A stretch of 64,000 nt of DNA from UBA1737 sp045653225 (GTDB taxonomy: Bacteria; Bacillota_I; Bacilli_A; ML615J-28; CAG-313), in NCBI GenBank assembly GCA_045653225.1, contig JAZOLP010000062.1:1-64000 (forward strand), given 5' to 3'. The position numbers and the translations under genes were made by a program. Of the stretch, positions 55,424-63,350 are shown piece by piece. Position 1 is the stretch's first letter. Every line of letters starts with the position of its first letter. A model generated the notes under the pieces. The model saw only the letters and a program-made list of their open reading frames with translations, did not search any database and was not told the origin of the DNA.

Positions 55424-56950
55424 TTAACCTTCCTTATCTTCTAATATTATTTCTAACTCTTTCATAGGTATTAAATTATAGCGGAAATCTGTCGCATATA
55501 GAGGATTAACTCTACAAGTTCCAAGATTTGCTTTACACCATAAATAAACACCTTTATATTTTCCTCGTCTATTCTTATATATAGCCATTTTTAAATTTGG
55601 CTGAACAAACGAGCTTCCTGATATAGTATCTATTCCATCATAATCTTTTTGAGTAAGAGGGAGTAGATGTAAACCCAAATCAATCTTATCAGCGATAGCT
55701 TTTGATCCACGCAACAAGCCTTGGTCTGGAGTTTCCGCGTCTTTGTAATCATTACTTAACTGCGTACTAGACATAAGAAAAATTCCATATTGATTACAAA
55801 TATCTTTTAATTTTGCGGAAATCATAAATAAGATATTGTCTTCACGCAATTTCATTCCATTTGTTACTTTTGAAACTTCTTCAAGTATTTTTAAACTACT
55901 ATGAAGATAATCATAAAACACATACTGGACGCCATAATCTCTAATAGCACCTTTGATTGTGTTTTCAATATCTTGTAAAGAGAAGTTTGGTAATAATTCA
56001 ATTCTCAAAGGAGCTTTTTCCAAAATTCTCGCAGCTTCTAAAACTCTTTCATACTCGCCTTCTTCATACTTACCGTCTAATATATGATCTTCCTCGACGT
56101 TTGATAAGAAAGCTAGCATCATAGTTTGAACTTCGTCTATCTCTAACTCAGTAGAAATATAAAGAGTTGGATGTTCTCCACCTGTTTTTATCCAGCCAAA
56201 GTTTTCATCAAATATGTGGGAGCACGCGATATAACACGCATCCGCAATTTGGGTTCTACTTTTTCCCACACCTGTTGGCGCGGAACGAAGATAAAACTTC
56301 TTTAAACGGGCACCGCGAGAAACTGTATTAACTAAATTTCCGTAAAGCGGCAGCCCCACATCAGGAACATTTTTTAATCTTTCAATTAAATCATAAATTC
56401 CTTCACCAGCCTGATAATTTTCAGAAGCTAAATTCTCTGAATACTTTTGTTTAACTTGCTCAAAGTATAACTCAATACGATTAACTAACTCTTCAAAAGT
56501 ACAAGTATTTAGATAATCTTCTTGTTCTTGTAAAACATTCGCATCAAATACATTATCTGGGTCATAAATAAAACTCATATCAAAGCCAATATTTTCATAA
56601 GCGCGCAACAAACTCATTTTCTTTAATCTATCATAATAGAAATTAAAATTTTCTGTTTTTGCTAATTCAGATACTTTTTGTAAATATTCTGCGCCATTAT
56701 TTGCTTTATAAACTCCAAACCATTTATCTCTTGAAGAAAGAAAATTTTCTATATCTTCAACAAATACTTTTTTTGTACCAGCTTTATATAGTTGATAAAT
56801 CGTACCAAATATCACTTTATGAAAATCAGAATAAAAATCTTCTTCAACAAAATGATATTGTTCAAATTCCAAAAGAGAAGGATTATTATAAATATTACCA
56901 ATGACTTGCATTGTTGCTAAAGTATTTACATATTTACTCTGTTTCGCCAT
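55424..56950 (-). CDS. dnaB: Replicative DNA helicase, DnaB-like (508 aa)
   Basis: Hexameric 5'-3' helicase. The N-terminal helical domain (about 1-130) precedes the RecA-like core: FYLRSAPTGVGKSRTQIADA is the Walker A, YISTELEIDEVQTMMLAF the H1a region, QYVFYDYLHSSLKIL the Walker B, FLMSSTQLSNDYKDAETPDQ the H3 Gln motif and QGLLRGSKAIADKIDLGLHL the arginine-finger region. Motifs are intact although spacing differs from bacterial DnaB. The start overlaps the upstream zinc-finger gene by 17 bases. Confidence 0.9.
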   Translation of the reverse strand: MAKQSKYVNTLATMQVIGNIYNNPSLLEFEQYHFVEEDFYSDFHKVIFGTIYQLYKAGTKKVFVEDIENFLSSRDKWFGVYKANNGAEYLQKVSELAKTENFNFYYDRLKKMSLLRAYENIGFDMSFIYDPDNVFDANVLQEQEDYLNTCTFEELVNRIELYFEQVKQKYSENLASENYQAGEGIYDLIERLKNVPDVGLPLYGNLVNTVSRGARLKKFYLRSAPTGVGKSRTQIADACYIACSHIFDENFGWIKTGGEHPTLYISTELEIDEVQTMMLAFLSNVEEDHILDGKYEEGEYERVLEAARILEKAPLRIELLPNFSLQDIENTIKGAIRDYGVQYVFYDYLHSSLKILEEVSKVTNGMKLREDNILFMISAKLKDICNQYGIFLMSSTQLSNDYKDAETPDQGLLRGSKAIADKIDLGLHLLPLTQKDYDGIDTISGSSFVQPNLKMAIYKNRRGKYKGVYLWCKANLGTCRVNPLYATDFRYNLIPMKELEIILEDKEG

Positions 56951-57455
56951 TGTTATCTTCCTCCATTAAAAATGCAAACGGTAAATTCTTGCTTCTTTTT
57001 CTTACTGTTGGAACAGGAATAACCACCGTCTCTTTTTCATTTGTAAATATTTTATCTTTATTATTTTGTTTGATTTTTTCTAATTCATCAAAATAAGACA
57101 TTGCTTTATCATATACATAAGGAACAATACCTATTCCGCCGTTTGATTTATCTGTTGAGTTGCCTTGCACTTGATAAAAGTATATTAAAGATTTTACAAT
57201 ACCCATATAACTATAGTTATTCTTTTCATATAAATCTTTAATTTGTTTTTCAATTAAAGGTGTTAACCGCTCTAATTTAAATAAATTCCTGATAAGCAAT
57301 GTTAATGTATGATAATCTTGAGCATTTTTCTCCGCGTCTTCTATTGATTTTTGATAGCAGTGCGGATGAGCATATCTGCGAGAAGCGATTTGAACAAACT
57401 CTTCTTTCTCACGATTAAACTTTTCCTTACAAAACGGACAAGTTACAAGAGCCAT
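56934..57455 (-). CDS. Zinc-finger protein of unknown function, possible helicase partner (173 aa)
   Basis: N-terminal zinc motif CPFCKEKF followed by RYAHPHCYQK gives C-x2-C ... H-x2-C ligands. The middle is helical (LIRNLFKLERLTPLIEKQIK, YMGIVKSLIYFYQVQ), the C-terminus acidic. It is encoded directly before dnaB with overlapping ends, the place where helicase loaders are often found, so a loader or accessory function is plausible. I do not recognise a family. AAAGGAGTG precedes the ATG. Confidence 0.62.
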   Translation of the reverse strand: MALVTCPFCKEKFNREKEEFVQIASRRYAHPHCYQKSIEDAEKNAQDYHTLTLLIRNLFKLERLTPLIEKQIKDLYEKNNYSYMGIVKSLIYFYQVQGNSTDKSNGGIGIVPYVYDKAMSYFDELEKIKQNNKDKIFTNEKETVVIPVPTVRKRSKNLPFAFLMEEDNNGETE

Positions 57456-57478
57456 TTTCTCACTCCTTTTATAAATTT

Positions 57479-57507
57479 ATATTATCATAATTTATAAAAA
57501 AAATCAA
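57479..57507 (-). promoter_or_regulatory. Sigma-A-like promoter TTGATT-17-TAATAT
   Basis: Minus strand: TTGATT at 57507-57502, 17-base spacer, TAATAT at 57484-57479. The -35 overlaps the foot of the terminator at 57496-57529, so upstream transcripts end where the dnaB operon starts. Confidence 0.55.
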
Positions 57508-57529
57508 AGAGCCTTAATTCAGGCTCTTT
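57496..57529 (-). terminator. Intrinsic terminator overlapping the stop codon of 57514-58488
   Basis: On the minus strand AAAGAGCCT (57529-57521) pairs with AGGCTCTTT (57514-57506), then GATTTTTTTT. The TAA stop (57516-57514) lies at the loop edge, so the hairpin includes the last codons. Confidence 0.9.
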
Positions 57530-58488
57530 AACTCTTCTGTGATAAGAGAAACAATTTCTGCTTGTCTTTCCGTACACTCTGCAACCTTTTTACCTTTACC
57601 AAGATATCTTTCAACAGTTGCAGTAATTTTTGCTGCATTGTTTGCATCTGCAGTCATCATTGCATTAACTACTTCGTTAAAATCATTCATAATCTGTTCA
57701 AATGTTTTTTCAATTCTTACAGATGTTTGATTTCTTTCATTTGTGATAAATTTTCCTTCTGTTTCCTGTGCTTCCATATCAATAGCTTCATTTAATGCTT
57801 TAACTAAATTCTCATATGAAAGTTCAACAGCAGGAGGCATATACCTAAATCTGCTCTTACAATCAACAGTACCATCTAAACTGCGGAAAGTTAATATTCT
57901 TTTTGGAACACCATCAATAACTTTTTGATGAGCATAAGCCATAATATCAACCATATTTTTAATAATTTCTCCGCAAGTTGATGGGCAAGATGGAATAATC
58001 ATATTATATTCTGTACCATCTTCTCTTTTAAATGTTTTGTCTTTATCGTGTGAAATAAAGAATACTGCATAACCCATTTGCGCCATTGAGCGGAACATAT
58101 CTTCAAATTCACGCTTTAAAAGTGTCCAACCCTGACCATATGGAATTTCGCCAATTTTTTCAACGTCATTCTGGCTACAAATATATTTTTCGCACATCGC
58201 CGCGGCAATATCAATAGTATCAATAATAACTGTTTGATATTTTTCTTTAACTTGAGGCTTCTTAAGCTCATTTCTAACCTGACGCATTTCTGCCCAAGAA
58301 GTTACGTCAATTGGCATAACTCCAGGTAATGCATTATAACCTTTTTCTGTTGCGATTAACAATGCATTTGGCGCTTTGGTAGCAAGGGTGGTTTTACCGA
58401 TACCGCCCTTGCCATAAATGTATGTTATATAGCCGCTAAGGTCGCGACTAACTTTGTGTGGTTCAATTGCTAATAAATTAATTGCCAT
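57514..58488 (-). CDS. Sak4-like RecA-fold ATPase (324 aa)
   Basis: P-loop ATPase with GKGGIGKTTLATKAPNALLI (Walker A) and TVIIDTIDIAAAMCEKY (Walker B), then SMAQMGYAVFFISHDKDKTF, as in Sak4-type phage single-strand annealing/recombination proteins. The C-terminal helical part (MTADANNAAKITATVERYLG) is variable. It stands beside an SSB-like gene, the usual partner of Sak4. Overlap of its stop with a terminator marks the end of this operon. Confidence 0.82.
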   Translation of the reverse strand: MAINLLAIEPHKVSRDLSGYITYIYGKGGIGKTTLATKAPNALLIATEKGYNALPGVMPIDVTSWAEMRQVRNELKKPQVKEKYQTVIIDTIDIAAAMCEKYICSQNDVEKIGEIPYGQGWTLLKREFEDMFRSMAQMGYAVFFISHDKDKTFKREDGTEYNMIIPSCPSTCGEIIKNMVDIMAYAHQKVIDGVPKRILTFRSLDGTVDCKSRFRYMPPAVELSYENLVKALNEAIDMEAQETEGKFITNERNQTSVRIEKTFEQIMNDFNEVVNAMMTADANNAAKITATVERYLGKGKKVAECTERQAEIVSLITEELKSLN

Positions 58489-58505
58489 AGTCGCTTACCT
58501 CCAAA

Positions 58506-59429
58506 TCAAAATCCTGGGAATGCACCAGCCTGTGCAACAGGAGCTGCCGCAGGTGCTGTTTTTCTTTCTTCTTTTTTCTGTTTTAATGTAGCAAGTTTAA
58601 CTTGTCTATCACTTAACATTTTTGCAACTTCAGTAGCAAGGATTGAGTCTTCTGTATCCCAAGCTGGTGAGTCTGGGTCTGCATAATCAACTACAAAATC
58701 TTTGCTTGTGTATTTGCTTTCTGTAACAATATCATTACCAAAAGCATTGTGTTCAATTTTAACGCTATTTACGATTAAAGATACCTGTGAACCGCCAACT
58801 TTTGAGAAATAAGGATTTTTAGAAGAAGCATCAAGACCTAAGAAGAAACTCTTACCTGCTTCATTATAAACTGAAAAACTAACTGGAAGAATTTCATTTC
58901 TAAATGTGAAAATATGACCGCTAATAACTACTTTGGCTTCTTTGTTTTTCTCTGGGTCACCTTCAACTTCTTTAACGCCTGTGATAATCATATCTGTTCT
59001 AAATAAATTTCTCTTAGATTCATCTTCATTGAGTTCATCAACTTTTCTAACAAATCCACCTTCTGCTCTAAGTCTTGAAACTAATTCATCATTTTGATCG
59101 TACCATTCGTTAAGTACAAGTGATGTATTGAGTTTCATTTTAGCAGCTTCAGCTTTTGAACTATCCATTAATGTTTTAAATTTACCGTCAATAATATTTA
59201 AAAGCATATTAAAGTTAGGGTTTGGTCCGCCATCTTTTTTATCAGCTACTACATAAGTATAATATACTGTAACAATATTATTACAAGCTTCATCTGTCGC
59301 AATATTTACTGAACCTGCAATAAATTCTTTTCCAAAATTTTCTGATTCTTTGTTTTGTACTGTTTTCTTTTCTAATTTGTGAGAATGAAGATATCCTTCT
59401 ACATTATAAGTGTTTACTAACTTTTTCAT
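58506..59429 (-). CDS. SSB-like single-strand DNA-binding protein, putative (307 aa)
   Basis: Lies directly upstream of the Sak4-like gene, the position of SSB functional analogues in many phages. Beta-rich N-terminal part (VNTYNVEGYLHSHKLEKKTV, EFIAGSVNIATDEACNNIVT, VYYTYVVADKK) suggests an OB fold, followed by a second beta domain. The C-terminus is a flexible Ala/Pro tail (APAAAPVAQAGAFPGF) ending in Phe, reminiscent of SSB protein-interaction tips but without Asp. Codon use is biased, so it is probably abundant. Function inferred from context. Confidence 0.55.
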   Translation of the reverse strand: MKKLVNTYNVEGYLHSHKLEKKTVQNKESENFGKEFIAGSVNIATDEACNNIVTVYYTYVVADKKDGGPNPNFNMLLNIIDGKFKTLMDSSKAEAAKMKLNTSLVLNEWYDQNDELVSRLRAEGGFVRKVDELNEDESKRNLFRTDMIITGVKEVEGDPEKNKEAKVVISGHIFTFRNEILPVSFSVYNEAGKSFFLGLDASSKNPYFSKVGGSQVSLIVNSVKIEHNAFGNDIVTESKYTSKDFVVDYADPDSPAWDTEDSILATEVAKMLSDRQVKLATLKQKKEERKTAPAAAPVAQAGAFPGF

Positions 59430-59438
59430 AAATTAATA

Positions 59439-59792
59439 TTACTCTCCTTTATAATTTTTTCCTTTTTCTGTTAAGCTATATATAATTGGATCTGTGCTTA
59501 TTTTTTCAACATATTCATCAGATACTAATTTTCTCATCGCGCCAGATACTGTTCTTGCTGAAACTCCAAGACCATCAGCGATATCTTTTGCTTTTAATAA
59601 GGGTTTAGTATCTTCTTGCTGCATATACTGTAAAATAAGCTTACCATTATCAGTTAAACCTGTTGTTTCTTTTTCTTTTGTTTCTTTTAATACTTCCAAA
59701 AATTGTGCTACATTTTCTGGAACAGTTGTTGGTTCTTTACAATTTTTTACCAAATAATCAAAATAATTGAAAAATTCTTCTTTAATAGTCAT
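59439..59792 (-). CDS. Winged-helix DNA-binding regulator (117 aa)
   Basis: Residues about 48-115 form a winged helix: GKLILQYMQQEDTKPLLKAK, then DIADGLGVSARTVSGAMRKL (recognition helix) and a C-terminal wing (YVEKISTDPIIYSLTEKGKN). It shares the layout and key residues with the smaller 61551-61823 protein and may be a diverged copy. A promoter (59826-59854) precedes it, and it sits upstream of the SSB-like/Sak4 genes, consistent with controlling this replication-recombination operon. Confidence 0.8.
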   Translation of the reverse strand: MTIKEEFFNYFDYLVKNCKEPTTVPENVAQFLEVLKETKEKETTGLTDNGKLILQYMQQEDTKPLLKAKDIADGLGVSARTVSGAMRKLVSDEYVEKISTDPIIYSLTEKGKNYKGE

Positions 59793-59825
59793 TTATTTAT
59801 ACATTCCTTTCATCTTTATATAAAT

Positions 59826-59854
59826 ATAATACTATAAATTTTAAATATAATCAA
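59826..59854 (-). promoter_or_regulatory. Promoter TTGATT-17-TATTAT overlapping the thyX stop codon
   Basis: Minus strand: TTGATT at 59854-59849 includes the TGA stop of thyX (59853-59851); 17-base spacer; TATTAT at 59831-59826. It drives the operon 59792-57514. Confidence 0.7.
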
Positions 59855-60510
59855 CTGTTTTTACAAGAATGCTTTTCAGGACAATATCCAAGATATTTAC
59901 ATTTTGGAACAAAGTATTTTGTTACGCAATATTGCCACTGAGCAGAATAATCTGATAAAGCTGTTTCTATATCATCAAACAAGTCTCTAAATTCCCAAAA
60001 GGCACGTTGACATTTTCTTTGATGAGACATATCTATTAAATTGCGGAGATTGGTTCTAATAACTACTTTTGTAGTCATACCAAGAGGAAGTAACATTGAA
60101 GCATCCTCTTTGGTAAATCCAATAGCCTCTAAATTTTTAACAGCTTCTGAAATATAGCTCATGCATCTGTCATAAATTTCTAAAGCTGCTTGATTTTCAT
60201 AGAGTTTTGGCGGTGTCACATACTCAAAATTTCCATACTCAATATATCTTGTGCTGGCTTGTAATCGAGTTGGAGAACCACCAATGTGAGTATATAGCTC
60301 ACGAATTACTTTTGCACTATATCCTTCTAATATGATATATACTTGCGGATATTCAGATACTCTACCGTGTTGAGATTCTAAACAATCTAATCCACGCAAA
60401 TAATTTTTTTCACTATCAGAAGTATCTGCACCCCAGCAAGTACCAGCCATTTCACCCATAAGAGTAATTGGGTTAATAGTGGTCGCGGGATGTACTGTTA
60501 TTTTACCCAT
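59851..60510 (-). CDS. thyX: FAD-dependent thymidylate synthase ThyX (219 aa)
   Basis: Makes dTMP from dUMP using FAD/NADPH and methylene-folate. Typical segments are VIRELYTHIGGSPTRLQAST (the ThyX motif region), SRVSEYP-like HGRVSEYPQVYIILEG, and LLPLGMTTKVVIRTNLRNLI followed by RKCQRAFWEFRDLF, which forms the substrate and FAD site. The canonical RHR...S motif is replaced by THI...S, a variant seen in some phage/Firmicutes ThyX. The C-terminus carries CKYLGYCPEKHSC, a Cys/His-rich tail absent from most ThyX. The start overlaps the upstream gene's stop by one base. Confidence 0.88.
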   Translation of the reverse strand: MGKITVHPATTINPITLMGEMAGTCWGADTSDSEKNYLRGLDCLESQHGRVSEYPQVYIILEGYSAKVIRELYTHIGGSPTRLQASTRYIEYGNFEYVTPPKLYENQAALEIYDRCMSYISEAVKNLEAIGFTKEDASMLLPLGMTTKVVIRTNLRNLIDMSHQRKCQRAFWEFRDLFDDIETALSDYSAQWQYCVTKYFVPKCKYLGYCPEKHSCKNS

Positions 60511-61505
60511 TATCCGTTTCCTCCTGTAACATTATATCCCCAATTTTTTGAATCAAAGTATTCAATCCAAAATTTTTCTCTTTCGTTTAAATCTGCTCTC
60601 GCGCATTCTTCAATTAATTCAAAAGAGAAATTCTCTACACCTTTTTCCCAAAGGGCGGGATATAACTTATTATTAAGCGGGGTCTCTGCGTGTAATCCTC
60701 TCTTAATGTGTTGTTTCCATCTATCTGCGAGAGAAACGCATTGCCCAATATAAATTCTTCCTGATTCGATGTCTTGAATTTTATAAATACCAGTAGTAGG
60801 TTTAGAAATTTGTCTACCTATTAAATCATTAGTAGGCTTTTCAAAATAAGTTTTCCAAATAAGCTTATTTAAAACCTCTTTATTGTTTAACTTTTCTGAT
60901 AATTCGCGCAACTTATTAATATCTTCTAAATCTTGTTGCGGAATTTGTAGCCTAAAAAATTCTGACTGGGTTCTTTTCTTTTCTTCGCGTTTCAAATCTT
61001 CTTGAGCAGCGGCCGCGAGTGTCTGATATTTATTTAACTCAATTTTTGCTTCGTTTATTTTATTTATTTCAAGATTCATATTGTTAGATAAAGCAATTGC
61101 AGCATCTTTCATTATACTTGAATATTCATTATAAAAATCATTTTTTGCATTTTCTAAATCATTTTTCAATTCTTCTTTTGCTTTTTCTATTTTTTCTTTT
61201 TCAAAACTTATCTTGTCTTGATAGTTTTTATCTGCTTGTTGACATAATTGAGTTAAATGAATTATTTTCTGATCTAATATTTCAGATTCTGTTTCTTTTT
61301 TATCACAAGTATTTTTAATGTTAATTAAATGTTGTTCAGCTTCTAAATTATAAGCATCAAGCTCAGCTAAACGAATTTCTTTATAAGAAATTTCTTTATT
61401 TAATTCATTTATTGTGCTTTTTGTGATTTTTAATTTTGGTCTTAATATTAAATAGGTTCCACCTATTCCCAGACCAATTCCAAATATTAGTAATATTATT
61501 GTCAT
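60510..61505 (-). CDS. Membrane-anchored coiled-coil protein with C-terminal GIY-YIG domain (331 aa)
   Basis: Begins with a transmembrane helix (IILLIFGIGLGIGGTYLIL), then about 200 residues of coiled coil (KISFEKEKIEKAKEELKNDL), then a linker and a C-terminal GIY-YIG domain: TGIYKIQDIESGRIYIGQCV, RWKQHIKRGL, ENFSFELIEECARAD, ending YNVTGGNG. A nuclease tethered to the inner membrane would be well placed to cut incoming DNA. The start is uncertain: the ATG at 61505 has no ribosome binding site, and a GTG at 61535 lies inside a terminator hairpin (61510-61543). Expression may therefore be low or specially controlled. Confidence 0.68.
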   Translation of the reverse strand: MTIILLIFGIGLGIGGTYLILRPKLKITKSTINELNKEISYKEIRLAELDAYNLEAEQHLINIKNTCDKKETESEILDQKIIHLTQLCQQADKNYQDKISFEKEKIEKAKEELKNDLENAKNDFYNEYSSIMKDAAIALSNNMNLEINKINEAKIELNKYQTLAAAAQEDLKREEKKRTQSEFFRLQIPQQDLEDINKLRELSEKLNNKEVLNKLIWKTYFEKPTNDLIGRQISKPTTGIYKIQDIESGRIYIGQCVSLADRWKQHIKRGLHAETPLNNKLYPALWEKGVENFSFELIEECARADLNEREKFWIEYFDSKNWGYNVTGGNG

Positions 61506-61509
61506 AGAT

Positions 61510-61543
61510 AAAAAAATAAGAGGTAGTAGAAGCACTACCTCTT
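61510..61543 (-). terminator. Intrinsic terminator between the winged-helix gene and the GIY-YIG gene
   Basis: On the minus strand AAGAGGTAGT (61543-61534) pairs with ACTACCTCTT (61527-61518) around a 6-base loop, followed by ATTTTTTT (61517-61510). A perfect 10-bp stem. The downstream gene's possible start codons lie inside or right after it. Confidence 0.9.
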
Positions 61544-61550
61544 AGTATTA

Positions 61551-61823
61551 TTATTCAGCGTCTTCTGAAGCGTTAGGGTCGATAGCTTTACCAGCATCTG
61601 TAAGTTTAAGGAACTTAACTTTCTTATGTGTACCATCTTCGAGTTCGATTTCAGCTTCTACTCTTTTGCCAAGTTCGTTCTTCTGAAGGTATGTGAATGT
61701 TCCGTCAACCACTCTCTTGTCTGCAATACCGAGTTCAGCAGCAACATCTGCAGCTGTTACATTAGCATCGCCAATACCCTGTAAAAATGTAATAACTTTC
61801 TTTGAATTTTCTGATAATTTCAT
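61551..61823 (-). CDS. Small winged-helix protein (90 aa)
   Basis: Residues 1-55 are a winged helix: SENSKKVITFLQGIGDANVT, then AADVAAELGIADKRVVDGTF (recognition helix) and a wing at KKVKFLKLTDAGKAI; acidic C-terminus (DPNASEDAE). It is related in plan to 59439-59792. Codon use is biased toward CTT/GCA, implying strong expression. It is preceded by a consensus promoter (61890-61918), AAAGGAG, and followed by a strong terminator, so it is a monocistronic abundant early DNA-binding protein. Confidence 0.78.
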   Translation of the reverse strand: MKLSENSKKVITFLQGIGDANVTAADVAAELGIADKRVVDGTFTYLQKNELGKRVEAEIELEDGTHKKVKFLKLTDAGKAIDPNASEDAE

Positions 61824-61889
61824 TGTTTTCTTACTCCTTTTAATTTAATATTTTTTATTTATAAGATAAATCTCTTATTTTCTGGTATT

Positions 61890-61918
61890 ATTATACAAAA
61901 AATTTTTTTAGATATCAA
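61890..61918 (-). promoter_or_regulatory. Sigma-A promoter TTGATA-17-TATAAT overlapping a stop codon
   Basis: Minus strand: TTGATA at 61918-61913 includes the TGA stop of 61915-62112; 17-base spacer; TATAAT at 61895-61890. It drives 61551-61823. Confidence 0.82.
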
Positions 61919-62112
61919 ATTCTTTCTTGTATATAAATATCAATTTCACTCATAATATCGAGTGGATTTTCTTGCTCAAATACTATGTCAGCTAATTTTT
62001 GCATACTTTTTTCCGCATCTAACTTTTCCTCTTTTGAGGAATTTGGGTTCTGTAAAATTTTTTCATAAACTAACATTTTTGTAGCAATTTTTATAATTTC
62101 TTTTTTTCTCAT
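61915..62112 (-). CDS. Small helical protein of unknown function (65 aa)
   Basis: Helical throughout (KKEIIKIATKMLVYEKILQN, SSKEEKLDAEKSMQKLADIV, PLDIMSEIDIYIQERI), with no recognised family. It has its own promoter (62133-62161) and a short AAGG ribosome binding site. Its stop codon forms part of the next gene's -35 box. Confidence 0.6.
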   Translation of the reverse strand: MRKKEIIKIATKMLVYEKILQNPNSSKEEKLDAEKSMQKLADIVFEQENPLDIMSEIDIYIQERI

Positions 62113-62132
62113 TGTCTTTACCTTATGTATAT

Positions 62133-62161
62133 ATTATATGAAAAATTTTTTAGATTTACAA
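62133..62161 (-). promoter_or_regulatory. Promoter TTGTAA-17-TATAAT
   Basis: Minus strand: TTGTAA at 62161-62156, 17-base spacer, TATAAT at 62138-62133. Lies between the ligase stop (62168) and the small helical gene. Confidence 0.7.
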
Positions 62162-62167
62162 CTTAAT

Positions 62168-63271
62168 TCACTGAAATATTTCTGATATCTTGCAATCAGA
62201 GTCATTCTTATCCTCTCTAAAACGCTTAAAAGAAGCGTGGCGTAAAGTTTTTTCGTTATTATCCTTTTCCATGCAAGAGATTTCTATAACTTTATGGAGA
62301 TATTTCTCTGGTTCTCTGGCAAATTTATCACACATCTCGTCAGTTAAGCCAGAATGCACCAATCCAATATCTTTAATTTCACCATTGTCCAAATATGCGC
62401 CTACCCTAATGCGGGTTATCCAATTATTATAATAACCTTTTGTAATAGGGCGGTACAAGTGCGGATTATGTTGATGGGCCTCAAAATAGTCGCCAATAGC
62501 TTTATACCATTCGCCGTCTTCAGCTTTTTCTTCCCAATACGGCCAAGTTTCTAATTCTTTGCCCGTATAAACTCTTTCTGCTTGTTCATACCCAATAATA
62601 AAAGCATCAACAGTATCAGACTTTTTAATTTTTATCATTGACCAAGCAGGTCTTTTATCTGGATAATATGGACAATCTCGTTTTTTAAGAACAACTCCCT
62701 CTTCTCCTGCGGATAATGCGTTATTTGCGAAGTCTAATAGATTATCTTCTTCAATATCTGCAAGTTGAATATAAGGATTTTCTCCTAAGTTGTATTCTTC
62801 AAATATTTCTTTCAATTTTAAATATCGCTCATAAGCACCTTTTTGCTGATAATCTTCATAATTATAATAAATTAAATCGTGAATATAATAATAGATTTTA
62901 CCGTATTTTTCTTGGCGCTTTATAGCTTCTTCCGGCAAACATCCCATAATTTTAGTTACATCTTTTGATGTTTTGCCTGGAAAGTATATTTCTCCCAAAA
63001 TAATTGTATCAGATGGGAGTTTATTTAGTGTTTCCATAATATGAGGAACATTAGCACTTTTTTCAGTTAACATTCCTGTTGTTCTACTAATATTGCGGCT
63101 AAATAAATATCCATTACCGCTAGGAGTTTTTTCAAACTGATAGAAGTAACCATCTTTTTTCAATTGACCAAAATACCCACCAGCCGCGAGAATAGAAGAA
63201 AGCTTTAGGGTGTTATTCCCTTCAGCTTTCCATATTTTCATAGCGGGTATCATCTTTGCATTGTTATACAT
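62168..63271 (-). CDS. ATP-dependent DNA ligase (367 aa)
   Basis: Seals nicks in DNA. Nucleotidyltransferase motifs are clear: GQLKKDGYFYQF (motif I, adenylated Lys), LFSRNISRTTG (Ia), ILGEIYFPGKTS (III), EEGVVLKKRD (IV) and WSMIKIKK (V). An OB-fold follows from about residue 235 (VDAFIIGYEQAERVYTGKEL, WITRIRVGAYLDNGEIKDIG). Compact, as in T4/T7-like phage ligases, and ATP-dependent although Bacillota hosts use NAD ligase, so it is phage-specific. CAGGAG precedes the ATG. Confidence 0.93.
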   Translation of the reverse strand: MYNNAKMIPAMKIWKAEGNNTLKLSSILAAGGYFGQLKKDGYFYQFEKTPSGNGYLFSRNISRTTGMLTEKSANVPHIMETLNKLPSDTIILGEIYFPGKTSKDVTKIMGCLPEEAIKRQEKYGKIYYYIHDLIYYNYEDYQQKGAYERYLKLKEIFEEYNLGENPYIQLADIEEDNLLDFANNALSAGEEGVVLKKRDCPYYPDKRPAWSMIKIKKSDTVDAFIIGYEQAERVYTGKELETWPYWEEKAEDGEWYKAIGDYFEAHQHNPHLYRPITKGYYNNWITRIRVGAYLDNGEIKDIGLVHSGLTDEMCDKFAREPEKYLHKVIEISCMEKDNNEKTLRHASFKRFREDKNDSDCKISEIFQ

Positions 63272-63320
63272 ATATATAATTTCTCCTGAGGAATTTTTTT
63301 GTTTTTCTCTTCTCTTCTCT

Positions 63321-63348
63321 ATAATAGTTTAATCAAAATTTTTTTCAA
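63321..63348 (-). promoter_or_regulatory. Possible promoter TTGAAA-16-TATTAT before the ligase gene
   Basis: Minus strand: TTGAAA at 63348-63343, 16-base spacer, TATTAT at 63326-63321, between the gyrase A stop (63351) and the ligase. AT-rich context, so confidence is moderate. Confidence 0.5.
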
Positions 63349-63350
63349 AG

